Notes: generated from the sequence alone by a model not told the origin. Positions 1-8,884 are shown, numbered from the stretch's first letter. The stretch is 64,000 bases of DNA from Agromyces marinus (GCF_021442325.1 NZ_CP087879.1:1550001-1614000), one strand, 5' to 3'. A program made the numbers and translations.

Positions 1-211
1 GGCGGGTGAGGTCGGCCTTGCCGAGTGCCTGGCCGATCACCTCGCGGGTGTTGTGCCAGATCTCCATCGGGTCGTGTTCGACCCAGCCGGCCTTGGGGAA
101 GATCTGCTCGTGTTCGAGCTGCCCGGTCGAGACGATCGTCCCGTGCTTGTCGAAGATGATCGCGCGGGTGCTGGTGGTTCCCTGGTCGATCGCCAGGATG
201 TAGTCGGCCAT
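1..211 (-). CDS. glpK: Glycerol kinase, N-terminal part (cut by window edge)
   Basis: Only the first 70 codons are visible. The protein starts [19 protein letters not shown], the FGGY-kinase nucleotide-binding start with the DQGTTSTR phosphate loop, and continues with GWVEHDP, the usual start of GlpK. The enzyme phosphorylates glycerol to glycerol-3-phosphate in the cytoplasm. An AGAGGA lies about 10 nt before the ATG. It follows glpF on the same strand, so uptake and phosphorylation are linked, but a strong hairpin separates the two genes. The identity is firm; the rest of the gene is outside the window. Confidence 0.93.
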   Translation of the reverse strand, partial: MADYILAIDQGTTSTRAIIFDKHGTIVSTGQLEHEQIFPKAGWVEHDPMEIWHNTREVIGQALGKADLTR

Positions 212-293
212 GGCCGGTCCGTCCTCTCTGTTGCACTGGTGGAACGAGTCCGCCCGCTCGCGTCGGCGCGCTGAGCGCGGCGCCGCGGACGAT

Positions 294-323
294 CGAGGGG
301 CCGGTCGCGGGACCGGCCCCTCG
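294..323 (-). terminator. Hairpin between glpF and glpK
   Basis: A perfect 13-bp inverted repeat, CGAGGGGCCGGTC / GACCGGCCCCTCG, with a 4-nt loop lies directly after the glpF stop codon. It has no clear U-tract, as is common in actinobacteria. It may end glpF transcription or reduce read-through into glpK. Confidence 0.7.
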
Positions 324-328
324 GTTGA

Positions 329-1114
329 TCAGCCCAGGACGGGCAGCGCGGCGAGGGCCGCCCATCCGGCGAGCACGCCGCCGATGAGCGGGCCGACGAC
401 CGGGACCCACGAGTAGGACCAGTCGCTGGAGCCCTTGCCCTGGATGGGCAGGATGGCGTGCGCGATGCGCGGGCCGAGGTCGCGGGCCGGGTTGATCGCG
501 TACCCGGTCGGACCACCCAGGGACGCGCCGATACCGATGACCAGCAGCGCCACGGGCAGCGCGCCGAGTGCGGCAAGGCCCGACGCGTCGCCGTTGCGGC
601 CGAACCCGATCACGACGAAGACCAGCACGAACGTGCCGATGATCTCGGTCACGAGGTTCCAGCCGTAGGAGCGGATGGCGGGGCCGGTCGAGAACACGCC
701 GAGCTTGTTGGCGGGCTCGGGCTCGCCGTCGAAGTGCTGCTTGTAGCCGAGCCAGACGATGATCGCGCCGAGGAAGGCGCCGATCATCTGCGCGCCGATG
801 AAGGTGAGCACCGAGACCGCGTCCACCGGGACGGTCGTCCCGAACGCCGGGTTGCCGAACTCGGTGGCACCGTTGGCGACGAGGCCGACCGTGACGGCCG
901 GGTTGATGTGCGCGCCCGACGCGTAGGCCACGACGACACCGGAGAAGACCGCGAGGCCCCAGCCGATGTTGACCATGAGGAAGCCGCCGTTGAAGCCCTT
1001 CGTCTTGGCCAGGGCGACGTTCGCCACGACTCCGCAACCCAGGAGCACCAGCATCGCGGTGCCCACGAGTTCGGAGAGGAACAGCACTCCGAGATTGTCC
1101 ACGTTGACTTCCAT
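329..1114 (-). CDS. glpF: Aquaglyceroporin (MIP family), glycerol facilitator
   Basis: A 261-residue MIP channel with six predicted membrane helices. Both NPA motifs are present, HINPAVTVG near residue 71 and AINPARDLGPR near residue 208. The Asp after the second NPA (NPARD) is typical of glycerol-conducting members rather than pure water channels. It would let glycerol, and perhaps dihydroxyacetone, diffuse into the cell. glpK lies downstream on the same strand and dhaKLM is divergent, so the neighbourhood supports a glycerol role. The start is uncertain. The ATG at 1114 has a purine run immediately before it, while the in-frame GTG at 1102 has AAAGGATGG at a better distance. I kept the ATG. 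Confidence 0.93.
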   Translation of the reverse strand: MEVNVDNLGVLFLSELVGTAMLVLLGCGVVANVALAKTKGFNGGFLMVNIGWGLAVFSGVVVAYASGAHINPAVTVGLVANGATEFGNPAFGTTVPVDAVSVLTFIGAQMIGAFLGAIIVWLGYKQHFDGEPEPANKLGVFSTGPAIRSYGWNLVTEIIGTFVLVFVVIGFGRNGDASGLAALGALPVALLVIGIGASLGGPTGYAINPARDLGPRIAHAILPIQGKGSSDWSYSWVPVVGPLIGGVLAGWAALAALPVLG

Positions 1115-1319
1115 CCTTTCGCCGTGCCCGGGGGCCGCGCCCCAGGGCGGATCAGCGCCCACCCTACTCGGGCCGCGAAGCGGTACGGAAGGGCGCGCGG
1201 CAAATCGTCGATGGCCCTTTCATCCCCGTGCTCGGCGGGGGTAGCTTGGCGGGAGTGCCGCGCTCCCGTCGACGGCGACGGGGCCGAGGGTGGCGGCCGA
1301 GGGGAAGGGACGTTCTGTC
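1115..1319. promoter_or_regulatory. Divergent glpF / dhaK promoter region
   Basis: A 205-bp gene-free stretch between divergent operons. TAGGGT on the minus strand (1161-1166) and TAGCTT on the plus strand (1242-1247) fit TAnnnT -10 hexamers. Neither has a convincing -35. No riboswitch or clear operator palindrome was seen, and no glycerol regulator gene is adjacent. Confidence 0.35.
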
Positions 1320-2321
<1,002 letters not shown>

Positions 2322-2330
2322 GCGATCGCG

Positions 2331-2978
2331 GTGGGACTGGACATCACCTGGGCGGTGGACTGGGTCAGACGCGGCGCCGAGACGCTCGCCGAGCACCGGG
2401 TCGAGCTCATCACGCTCGACCGTGAGATCGGCGACGGCGACCATGGAGAGAACATGGACCGCGGCTTCCAGGCCGTGCTCCCGAAGCTCGACGACCTGCC
2501 TGCGGGCTCGGCGCCCTCGGACGTGCTGAAGCTCGTCGCGACGACGCTGATCTCCACGGTCGGCGGCGCCGCCGGGCCACTGTACGGGACGGCGTTCCTG
2601 AAGGGATCCATGGCGGTCGCCGGCGAGTCGTCCCTGGACGCGGCCGGCGTGGCGGCGATGCTCGAGGCGGCGCGCGACGGCATCGTCTCGCGCGGCAAGG
2701 CCGAGAGCGGCGACAAGACGATGGTCGACGCGTGGACTCCGGCGGTCGATGCCGCGAGGTCCGCGGCCGATGGCGGCGCGAGCGCCGCCGAGACTCTGCG
2801 TGCCGCAGCGGATGCCGCCGCGACCGGTGCAGCTGCGACGGAACCGCTCGTCGCGCGCAAGGGTCGTGCCAGCTACCTGGGGGAGCGGTCGGCCGGCCAT
2901 CGCGACCCCGGTGCGCAGTCGACCGTGTACCTGCTCGAGGCCGCGGCCGTAGCAGCGGCGAACGGGACCAGTGCCTGA
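2331..2978 (+). CDS. dhaL: Dihydroxyacetone kinase, ADP-binding subunit DhaL
   Basis: A 215-residue DhaL. The magnesium-ADP-binding aspartates are in LDREIGDGDHG (Asp30, Asp35, Asp37). In PTS-dependent kinases DhaL keeps ADP bound as a cofactor, which DhaM re-phosphorylates. It starts with GTG 9 nt after dhaK and its end overlaps dhaM by 8 nt, which suggests translational coupling. Confidence 0.94.
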   Translation: MGLDITWAVDWVRRGAETLAEHRVELITLDREIGDGDHGENMDRGFQAVLPKLDDLPAGSAPSDVLKLVATTLISTVGGAAGPLYGTAFLKGSMAVAGESSLDAAGVAAMLEAARDGIVSRGKAESGDKTMVDAWTPAVDAARSAADGGASAAETLRAAADAAATGAAATEPLVARKGRASYLGERSAGHRDPGAQSTVYLLEAAAVAAANGTSA

Positions 2979-3699
2979 GATGGGTGCGGGTGCGCTCGTC
3001 GGTGTCGTCGTCGTCTCGCACTCGGACCTGATCGCACGCGGCGTCGTCGAGCTCGCACGGCAGATGGCGGCGAACGTGCGGATCGAGGCTGCCGGGGGTA
3101 CGGACGACGGGCGCATCGGCACGAGCTTCGATCGGGTCTCCGCGGCGATCGTCGCCGCAGAGACCGGCGCGGGCGCGGTCGTGTTGTGCGACCTCGGCTC
3201 GGCGATCCTGACCGCGGAGACCGCACTGGACTTCCTCGACGACGACCGGAGGCCGCGAGTGCGGATCGCGGACGCACCGCTCGTCGAGGGCGCGGTTGCG
3301 GCATCCGTCGCCGCGGAGTCGGGCGGTGACCTGGACACGGTCGTCCGGGCGGCGCAGAGCGCAGGCGGCGGCGCGGACGACTCCGGTGAGCCGGTCCCGG
3401 TCGAGGAGGCGGCATCCGCTCCTCTCGGTGCCGGCGGGGGATCCTCGCCGAAGCGCAGCGTGACGCTCGTGAACGCGGACGGCCTGCACGCCAGGCCGGC
3501 TGCGGCGTTCGTGAAGCTCGCGAGCACCTTCCCGCAGCGGGTCACGGTCAACGGGATCGACGCGAAGAGCCTGCTCTCGATCATGGCGCTCGGCGTGGTC
3601 GCGGGTGACACGATCGAGATCGCATCGGACGACCCTTCGGGCGCCGAGGCGGTGGATGCGCTCGCGGAGCTCGCGGAATCGGGCTTCGGCGAGCACTGA
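2971..3699 (+). CDS. dhaM: PTS-dependent Dha kinase phosphotransferase DhaM (EIIA-HPr fusion)
   Basis: A 242-residue protein with two domains. Residues 1-130 are an EIIA(man)-like DhaM domain with the candidate phospho-histidine in VVVSHSDL (His17). After an Ala/Gly/Glu-rich linker, residues 160-242 are an HPr domain with GLHARPAA (His173) and a serine-containing regulatory helix region (AKSLLSIMALG). It passes phosphate to DhaL-ADP. Unlike E. coli DhaM it has no third EI-like domain, so it must depend on Enzyme I, and perhaps another HPr, encoded elsewhere. The GTG start overlaps dhaL; the ATG at 2980 is an alternative. Confidence 0.93.
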   Translation: MPEMGAGALVGVVVVSHSDLIARGVVELARQMAANVRIEAAGGTDDGRIGTSFDRVSAAIVAAETGAGAVVLCDLGSAILTAETALDFLDDDRRPRVRIADAPLVEGAVAASVAAESGGDLDTVVRAAQSAGGGADDSGEPVPVEEAASAPLGAGGGSSPKRSVTLVNADGLHARPAAAFVKLASTFPQRVTVNGIDAKSLLSIMALGVVAGDTIEIASDDPSGAEAVDALAELAESGFGEH

Positions 3700-3726
3700 C
3701 CGGCGCCGGCCTGACCCGGAGCTCCT

Positions 3727-3742
3727 GCTCGCGCGCGCGAGC
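3727..3742 (+). terminator. Possible terminator after dhaM (loopless palindrome)
   Basis: GCTCGCGCGCGCGAGC is a perfect 16-nt palindrome 28 nt after the dhaM stop. As drawn it leaves no loop, so stem ends would have to open. It may simply be GC-rich sequence. Confidence 0.3.
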
Positions 3743-3752
3743 GACCGAGGAG

Positions 3753-3758
3753 TACCAT
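3753..3758 (+). promoter_or_regulatory. -10 hexamer for a leaderless transcript
   Basis: TACCAT followed by 7 nt and then the ATG at 3766. The nearest GAGGAG is 14 nt from the ATG, too far to serve as a ribosome binding site. Confidence 0.5.
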
Positions 3759-3765
3759 CGGCGGC

Positions 3766-4095
3766 ATGGCACGCGATGAGGCGGGTCACGACGACGGGAA
3801 CGCATTCACCCGGTTCTTCGACCGGGTGGACCGGGCGCTGACGCCCGCGTTCGAGTCGCCGCGGATGGCCCCGGAAGAGCCCGACGACCGCAGTCAGTCG
3901 GGGGAGAAGCCGTGTCCGCTCTGCGGGCACCCGATGTTCGAGCACCGGATCGACGAGTCGACCTCGAATGTGCTGCTCGAATGCCCGACCGATGAACGAT
4001 TGCCCGAACCGGCCGCGACGGCGCCGCTGAACGAATTCGGCATGCCGGCGAGCGAGGAGCGTCTGGCGAAGCTCAAGCGCAACGACCACGCCTGA
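3766..4095 (+). CDS. Small conserved zinc-ribbon-like protein, unknown function
   Basis: I do not recognise a named family. The 109-residue protein has an acidic N-terminus and then CPLCGHPMFEH followed 24 residues later by a third cysteine in LLECPTDER. This CxxC plus His/Cys pattern suggests a small metal-binding knuckle. The C-terminus (ASEERLAKLKRNDHA) is a short charged helix. It is monocistronic and probably read from a leaderless mRNA. Coding status is supported by normal amino-acid composition and a hairpin directly downstream. Confidence 0.7.
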   Translation: MARDEAGHDDGNAFTRFFDRVDRALTPAFESPRMAPEEPDDRSQSGEKPCPLCGHPMFEHRIDESTSNVLLECPTDERLPEPAATAPLNEFGMPASEERLAKLKRNDHA

Positions 4096-4118
4096 CGACG
4101 ACTCCCGACGGGTCGTCG
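4096..4118 (+). terminator. Hairpin after the zinc-ribbon gene
   Basis: CGACGAC (4096-4102) pairs with GTCGTCG (4112-4118) across a 9-nt loop, starting at the stop codon of the preceding gene. There is no U-tract. Confidence 0.45.
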
Positions 4119-4234
4119 GCGACGCCCGGGAACCGGGTGCACCGTGAAGCTGCTTCTCGAGGCATCCGCTTCATGATGCGGGGGAGTGGTCGCGGTGCTC
4201 GCCGTGCTCACTGAGGGCGTGCGAGCATGGCAGC

Positions 4235-4711
4235 ATGCAGCGGGTGGACGTGCGGCCGATGACGGCGGGCGAGTTCGAGGAATGGCAGACGGAGATCGCC
4301 GAGGCGTATGCCGTCGAGCAGGTCGAAGCAGGTCGCTGGGGCCCGGACGGCGCGGTCGAGCGTGCTCGCGATGAGAATGCGAGGCTGCTTCCGGACGGGC
4401 CGCTCACCGAGCGCATGCTCGTCCTGCGGGGCGTCGACGTCGACGGCGCGCCGATCGGGCGCGCGTGGGTGGGCCTGGACCACCCACGGGGCGCACCGGG
4501 CATCGCCTTCCTGTACGACATCGAGGTCATCGCGTCGCGGCGGGGGCGCGGGCTCGGCCGAGCGCTGCTGAACGCGGTCGAGGAGGCGGCGCGACGAGCC
4601 GGCGCCTCGGCCCTCGAGCTGAACGTCTTCGGCAGGAACACCGCCGCGGTCGGCCTGTACGAGAGCGCCGGGTACGTCGTGGTCACGCAGCAGATGCGGA
4701 AGTCGCTGTGA
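4235..4711 (+). CDS. GNAT family N-acetyltransferase
   Basis: A 158-residue GNAT protein. The acetyl-CoA pyrophosphate-binding motif is clear in VIASRRGRGLGRALL (Arg/Gln-x-x-Gly-x-Gly/Ala pattern), preceded by the central strand FLYDIEV and followed by NTAAVGLYESAGY, the usual C-terminal signature. The acceptor substrate cannot be told from sequence. The ATG at 4235 has a GAGCAT hexamer 6 nt upstream and no good ribosome binding site, so it may be leaderless. Confidence 0.85.
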   Translation: MQRVDVRPMTAGEFEEWQTEIAEAYAVEQVEAGRWGPDGAVERARDENARLLPDGPLTERMLVLRGVDVDGAPIGRAWVGLDHPRGAPGIAFLYDIEVIASRRGRGLGRALLNAVEEAARRAGASALELNVFGRNTAAVGLYESAGYVVVTQQMRKSL

Positions 4712-4758
4712 TCGCCGCTCCGGCGCTCACTCGCTTCCGGGTGACCTCCGAAGACGAG

Positions 4759-5274
4759 CTACACGTACATCGAGGGATGCGCTCGGAAGTCGACGCGGCT
4801 CGCGGCCTCGAGCACGATCGCGGCGCGTGCGGCCTCGTCGCGAGCGCGCTCGGTCGATTCGGCGTCGCGTTCGCGTTGCTGTCGGTCGGCCTCCGCGCCC
4901 ACCTCGAGGAGGATCTCGCCGATCAGGGCCGCCAGGCCGGCGGTGAGTTCGGCGAGGTTGGTGTGTCCGATGACGAGGCGTCGGTCGACTGCCTCGAGCG
5001 TCGCCTGCGCATACCCTGAATCGTGGAGCCGCGACGCCACGGCGGGGGCCGCCAGCAGGCGCAGCTCGGCCGACGACGGGCGGCGCGTGAAGACCGCGGA
5101 GACGTCGTAGCGCTCAGGCTCCTCCATGGTGCCGATCGTCGGCGGGAGTTCGCCCACCAGCACATGCGTGACACCGAGGTCGGTGCGAGCGGGCTGCGGA
5201 ACCTCGTCCATCGGCGCTCGTGTGCGGGAGGCGCTGAGGTCGCCTTCCGCCTGGCTTTCCTGAGTGTGCTTCAT
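4759..5274 (-). CDS. Hypothetical protein, unknown function
   Basis: No family recognised. The 171-residue protein has a mixed N-terminal half with strand-like segments (GVTHVLVGELPP, YDVSAVFTRRP) and a long Ala/Glu/Arg-rich helix from about residue 120 to 160 that could form a coiled coil. The start at 5274 was chosen because CATACT lies exactly 6 nt upstream on the minus strand, the leaderless pattern seen elsewhere here; the GTG at 5310 and ATG at 5298 lie upstream of that hexamer. It converges with the GNAT gene. GC content is like the host chromosome, so it seems to lie outside the island. Confidence 0.55.
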   Translation of the reverse strand: MKHTQESQAEGDLSASRTRAPMDEVPQPARTDLGVTHVLVGELPPTIGTMEEPERYDVSAVFTRRPSSAELRLLAAPAVASRLHDSGYAQATLEAVDRRLVIGHTNLAELTAGLAALIGEILLEVGAEADRQQRERDAESTERARDEAARAAIVLEAASRVDFRAHPSMYV

Positions 5275-5280
5275 CTCCGG

Positions 5281-5286
5281 AGTATG
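5281..5286 (-). promoter_or_regulatory. -10 hexamer for a leaderless transcript of 4759-5274
   Basis: CATACT on the minus strand, 6 nt before the ATG at 5274. It fits nAnnnT only and is weaker than the other examples. Confidence 0.35.
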
Positions 5287-5440
5287 GTCGCCGAACATGT
5301 GCGCACTCACAGGTGGGGAGGGGGCGTGAACGGGGCATCCCGGTCACCGACTGGATACGGCGCTTATCAAGTCGGGGTCTATTCGAGCTCGAGGAGCCGC
5401 CGTTCTCCGTTGTTGCCGTCCGCGGATCCAAGACCTCGGG

Positions 5441-5446
5441 TAGCTT
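5441..5446 (+). promoter_or_regulatory. -10 hexamer for a leaderless DUF4262 transcript
   Basis: TAGCTT followed by 7 nt and then the GTG at 5454. No purine-rich ribosome binding site precedes the GTG, which supports leaderless translation and the choice of this start. Confidence 0.5.
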
Positions 5447-5453
5447 TAGCCCC

Positions 5454-5936
5454 GTGCAATCTCAGGACCCCGTCGACCGGCCATATCAGCAGCTGCTCGG
5501 ATTGATCACTCAGTACGGTTGGGCCATTCGGCACGTCGGTAGTGCTGGCACGGCGCCAGGGTTCTCGTACACGGTCGGTCTGACTGCGATGGGGCACCCC
5601 GAATTCGTGATGACTGGAATGCCGTTTGAGGCTTCGCAGGGATTCTTGAACCTGCTGGGCGCCGATGTACGTGACGGGAAGCGTTACGCGGCCGGCACTG
5701 TCGTCTGGGATCTCACCGAGCCTCCGGCGCCGATCGCCATCATTGCAGTGAGTGAAACGACCGGGTTGACAGCGATCGATGAGGTCTATGGTCGCGTAGA
5801 CGCTCTCCAGGCGATCTGGTCTGATTCGACGGGACACCTTCCGTGGGATGAGGGATACCGAAACCCGCCCGATACGCAGCCGCTGCTTGGACCACTTCCT
5901 GTGTGGCGGCTCGGGCGCCCGGGCCCTAGTTCCTAG
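5454..5936 (+). CDS. DUF4262 domain protein, possible island cargo
   Basis: The 160-residue protein carries the DUF4262 pattern GFSYTVGLTAMGHPEFVMTG, a domain of unknown function common in actinobacteria and often encoded on accessory DNA. Its base composition is clearly lower in GC than the flanks, like the recombinase genes beside it. Its stop codon overlaps the end of the convergent zinc-ribbon recombinase gene by 11 nt, so the two have travelled together or been fused tightly at the island edge. The frame is open upstream to 5313, but the GTG at 5454 fits the leaderless promoter and the domain start. Its job in the element is unknown. Confidence 0.8.
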   Translation: MQSQDPVDRPYQQLLGLITQYGWAIRHVGSAGTAPGFSYTVGLTAMGHPEFVMTGMPFEASQGFLNLLGADVRDGKRYAAGTVVWDLTEPPAPIAIIAVSETTGLTAIDEVYGRVDALQAIWSDSTGHLPWDEGYRNPPDTQPLLGPLPVWRLGRPGPSS

Positions 5937-7413
5937 GAGTCGTGCGGCTGATGAGCGGATACGTTGCCATCTGAGTGCCGGCTCGAGCTGCGTGTGCAGC
6001 CATCGTGTTGAGGCCGTAGCCAAGCATTGAGGAAAGCGTGCTGATGTCGAGCTCCTTCGTGAGGTCGTTCAACGTTGCGTTTCTGCTGGCTTGGGGTCGG
6101 ATGCCGAAGATCGTGAAGCGGTTCCAGAGCGAGTTGGCCTGGATGTGCCGGCCTGGCTGCGTGGACGGAAACAGCCAGACCGACGCGTCGGTTGACGATC
6201 GGGTTCCTTGATGATTCGCGGCGAGGTACTCGCTGAAGAGAGGGAGAAGCGGCTCAGGGACCGGGGCAAGTAGGGGGCCAAGCTCGATGGTCATGCCGTT
6301 CGGTGTATGAGCAATGGCGTCGCGCTTCAGAGTGGCGATGCGCCCGATCTCGGTGCCGTAGAGCAGGAAGATCAGAGCGGCGACCCGAGTGGAAAGCTTG
6401 ACGGTGTCGGCTTCGATCACGGTGCGCAGTGCGTTCATTCGCTCGGTTGGGGTCGACAGGGGAGTGGTCATGGCTTCACGCTTTGGGGCGTGCAGCGGCT
6501 TTCGACGCCCGATCAATTTACGGTTGAGCAGGAAGTTCCGGACGACGGTGCGTGTCGTGGGGCCTTCTGACCAGTAGAGGTCGATGTGTTCCTGAGTGAG
6601 GTATTCGATCTGCGCGTGCTGAGACTCCTCAAGCCAGACCATGAACTTCCCGGCCTCGGTGATCTCCTGCTTCGCCGTGCGTGTGGCGTAATCCATGTTG
6701 GGTGGAGGGTCGTTTCGAAGTCGACGAAGGTGATGCCATCGGCCGAACTGTTCGAGGGGTTGCTGGATATGTGGCCTGCCTGCGAACGACTCGAGTCTTC
6801 GGTCGAGCCAGATCTCGAAGCGAGCGAGGTACTGATCACCGCGACCAGGCATGATGCGGTGGTGAACCAAAAGCTCGCGCAGGTGTTCGACCGCCCGCGA
6901 GTCCGGGATCGCGTCAAAGGCGGCGTGATCGAGTGAGAGGGAACGAGTGCCGATGGCTTCAAGGAGTTCCCTAGCCTGCTTGCCGCCCATCCACGTGACA
7001 ATGCTCTGCGGTCGCTGGACCGATGAGAGTTCACGGATGAGTCGATGTAGCCGCAGGTCGGGTGGATCGTTGGGGCGAAGCACTGTGGTTAGATCCTCGA
7101 CGACGACGCATCGCGCGCATGCGCCCTTCCGGATGCGTTCACCTTCGCGTCCACACCGATCACAGAGCAGGTTGGTGGTGATGCCGGCGCAGTCGCGGCA
7201 GATGAGTTCCTGGGAAGGAGACCTGCCGGGCAGGAGCCGTTGGTCTCCGCAATGGGCGCAGGTCCCGTAGGCGTTCGCCGCGCGAACGAAACAGGCGCCA
7301 CAGACCGTCCCGTCTGGCCAGCGCACGCGGATCTTGCGGACGTCTTGGCCGCAACGGTCGCAGTGTGCCTCGCCCGATGTTCGGGGCCGACCGCGGCCGC
7401 GAAGCTCAGGCAT
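5926..7413 (-). CDS. Zinc-ribbon protein with degenerate tyrosine-recombinase fold
   Basis: A 495-residue protein. Residues 1-11 include GRGRPR, similar to an AT-hook. Residues 18-102 hold six CxxC pairs (18/21, 38/41, 52/55, 72/75, 84/87, 99/102), probably three zinc ribbons. Residues about 240-310 resemble a SAM-like core-binding domain and 325-480 resemble the recombinase catalytic fold (IFLLYGTEIGRIATLKRDAI; WLFPSTQPG; SRNATLNDL; SSMLGYGLNTMAAHAARAG). The box-I Arg is displaced, the HxxR His is missing, LGH has become LGY, and the nucleophile Tyr position reads His/Ala. It therefore looks catalytically dead. From memory, similar proteins occur widely in actinobacteria beside an active recombinase; their role is unknown to me. 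Its ATG overlaps the XRE gene by 8 nt. Confidence 0.82.
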   Translation of the reverse strand: MPELRGRGRPRTSGEAHCDRCGQDVRKIRVRWPDGTVCGACFVRAANAYGTCAHCGDQRLLPGRSPSQELICRDCAGITTNLLCDRCGREGERIRKGACARCVVVEDLTTVLRPNDPPDLRLHRLIRELSSVQRPQSIVTWMGGKQARELLEAIGTRSLSLDHAAFDAIPDSRAVEHLRELLVHHRIMPGRGDQYLARFEIWLDRRLESFAGRPHIQQPLEQFGRWHHLRRLRNDPPPNMDYATRTAKQEITEAGKFMVWLEESQHAQIEYLTQEHIDLYWSEGPTTRTVVRNFLLNRKLIGRRKPLHAPKREAMTTPLSTPTERMNALRTVIEADTVKLSTRVAALIFLLYGTEIGRIATLKRDAIAHTPNGMTIELGPLLAPVPEPLLPLFSEYLAANHQGTRSSTDASVWLFPSTQPGRHIQANSLWNRFTIFGIRPQASRNATLNDLTKELDISTLSSMLGYGLNTMAAHAARAGTQMATYPLISRTTPRN

Positions 7414-7750
7414 CGTTGTCGGGGCGGATTCGCGCTCTCACTGGCCTGTAGGCCTCGATGAGCGGCACTTCAGCGGCACTGCCGACGGCCTTCCGAGGGT
7501 ATTGTGCGCGTACATCAGTCGCCGTGTAAGTGACCAGCTCGTTGACCTCGACGCGGAAGATATCCGCGAGCGCAACGAGCACCTTGAAAGCGATCCGTTC
7601 TGGATCCTGGGCAACGATGCGGTAGATCTGTGATTCCGACAGAGTGATGCCACGCTCTCGGAGTGGTTCGACGAGGTCGCGACTGTTGCGCATCCCCATC
7701 CGAGCCATCAGCTCCCGGGTGTGCCACTCGTAGTGAATCTGACGCTTCAT
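7406..7750 (-). CDS. XRE/Cro-type HTH regulator of the recombinase module
   Basis: A 114-residue protein with one HTH domain near residues 10-72. The pattern WHTRELMARMGMRNSRDLVEPLRERG-ITLSESQIYRIV-PERIAFKVLVALADIFRVEVNELV is the Cro/C1-type fold with the recognition helix in LSESQIYRIV. The C-terminal 40 residues have no known domain. The ATG overlaps the recombinase stop (ATGA) and its stop overlaps the next gene, so all three are translationally coupled. A perfect palindrome overlapping the operon promoter (8885-8903) is a likely operator, which would make this gene an autorepressor; that is inference. Confidence 0.85.
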   Translation of the reverse strand: MKRQIHYEWHTRELMARMGMRNSRDLVEPLRERGITLSESQIYRIVAQDPERIAFKVLVALADIFRVEVNELVTYTATDVRAQYPRKAVGSAAEVPLIEAYRPVRARIRPDNDA

Positions 7751-8871
7751 CGTGAACTCTCCTTTGGATCCGCTCGGGGGAGTCGCGCCCCACTTCGTTC
7801 GACCGTCTCCGTGAGCACCCTGTTCATCTCTCTGGTGCGATAGTCGGGGGAGAGCCGCGTGTAGATACCCGTGGTCGACGCATGCTCGTGGCCGAGTTGC
7901 AGTTGCACGAAGCTCGTATCGAATCCGTGCTCTCCCTGAAGATCCGTGGCGTATGACCGTCTGAGTGAGTGGATGTCGAGCCCCGGTGGGAACCCGAGCT
8001 CGTCAACGAGGGAACGGAATCGCTTCCGGAGGTAGCCCTTGTCGACCATGCGCCCGGTGTCCGTTGGGAACAGGGGAGCGGCTCTGCCAACGCCAAAGCG
8101 CGGCAGTCCCACCCGTATCCAGTGGTCGAGAAGCTCGACCGACCAGTCGAAAATCGTAAGCACGGTGCGCTGCTTCGGTGGCGCTCCCTTCATCGCTTTC
8201 CCGACCCGTACTCGTAGGACGCCCCAATCGCCATAGGCCGGCATCCGCGCATTGCGTGAGAAATCCGGGAGGATGAGGTTCCTTGCCTCGTTGTGTCGCA
8301 GCCCCCACGCATAGAGCGTCTTGAACATCACGGCGTCGCGCCAAGCTGCGAGAGCCCCTTTCCTGCCCGCGGAAAGAATGCGCTCCGGTTCGAGATCCGC
8401 AAGGTCGAAGAACTCCTGCAGCTCGAGCGGGCTGAATGGCCGCTTCTCGCCATCGGGGGACTCGTCGGAGTGCTTCGCCTTGTTGAACTCGGTTACCACC
8501 TGAGTGAAGACCGTCCCGAACCATTGGCCGCAACGCTCGTTCCAGTCATAGTTCGGGTCGCCAGCGAACTCCAGGAACAGCTTGACGTCCGACTGGTAGG
8601 CACGCACGGTGTTGTGAGCACGATTCTCGACACCGCGCAGGTGCCCGAAGAAGTCGTCAGCATCCGAGGGAAGCCACTCCCATGGGTGGCTGCCAGCGAA
8701 CGACGCCATCCGTTCGACCGATCGGATTCGGCGTTGGATCGTCACCAACCCGAAGTTGCGAGCAAGCTGTTGACGCTTCCACGCAGTCAGAATCTCGTTC
8801 AGGAACGTGTCAGCGTCCATCGCAGGGCGAGCGCTGGGAAGCCAACTGACGTTGCCGATCTGATCGCGCAC
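7747..8871 (-). CDS. Tyrosine recombinase (XerC/D-like integrase), intact
   Basis: A 374-residue integrase with an N-terminal SAM-like domain (about residues 20-110) and a catalytic domain with the full residue set, numbered from the chosen start: Arg192 in YAWGLRHNEARNL, Lys near 225-228, His301 and Arg304 in IHSLRRSYATDL, His328 in LGHEHASTTGIY, and nucleophile Tyr337. It should cut and join DNA at a specific site. The start is GTG at 8871, with AAAGGAG 5 nt upstream; upstream in-frame TTG at 8892 lies inside the operator palindrome. It is the first gene of a coupled operon with an XRE regulator and a dead recombinase, in DNA of lower GC than the flanks. A dif-like site lies about 230 bp upstream. 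Confidence 0.93.
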   Translation of the reverse strand: MRDQIGNVSWLPSARPAMDADTFLNEILTAWKRQQLARNFGLVTIQRRIRSVERMASFAGSHPWEWLPSDADDFFGHLRGVENRAHNTVRAYQSDVKLFLEFAGDPNYDWNERCGQWFGTVFTQVVTEFNKAKHSDESPDGEKRPFSPLELQEFFDLADLEPERILSAGRKGALAAWRDAVMFKTLYAWGLRHNEARNLILPDFSRNARMPAYGDWGVLRVRVGKAMKGAPPKQRTVLTIFDWSVELLDHWIRVGLPRFGVGRAAPLFPTDTGRMVDKGYLRKRFRSLVDELGFPPGLDIHSLRRSYATDLQGEHGFDTSFVQLQLGHEHASTTGIYTRLSPDYRTREMNRVLTETVERSGARLPRADPKESSR

Positions 8872-8884
8872 GGACGCTCCTTTC

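Noticed and set aside
5364-5372. TTATCAAGT at the left edge of the island as the outer part of a second dif site
   Set aside because: Only the end of the XerD arm is similar and the spacing is wrong; the rest of a 28-bp site is absent. It is too weak to call an attachment site.
5454-7750. XRE gene and DUF4262 as a toxin-antitoxin pair
   Set aside because: They are on opposite strands, not adjacent, and have separate promoters. The XRE gene is coupled to the recombinases instead.
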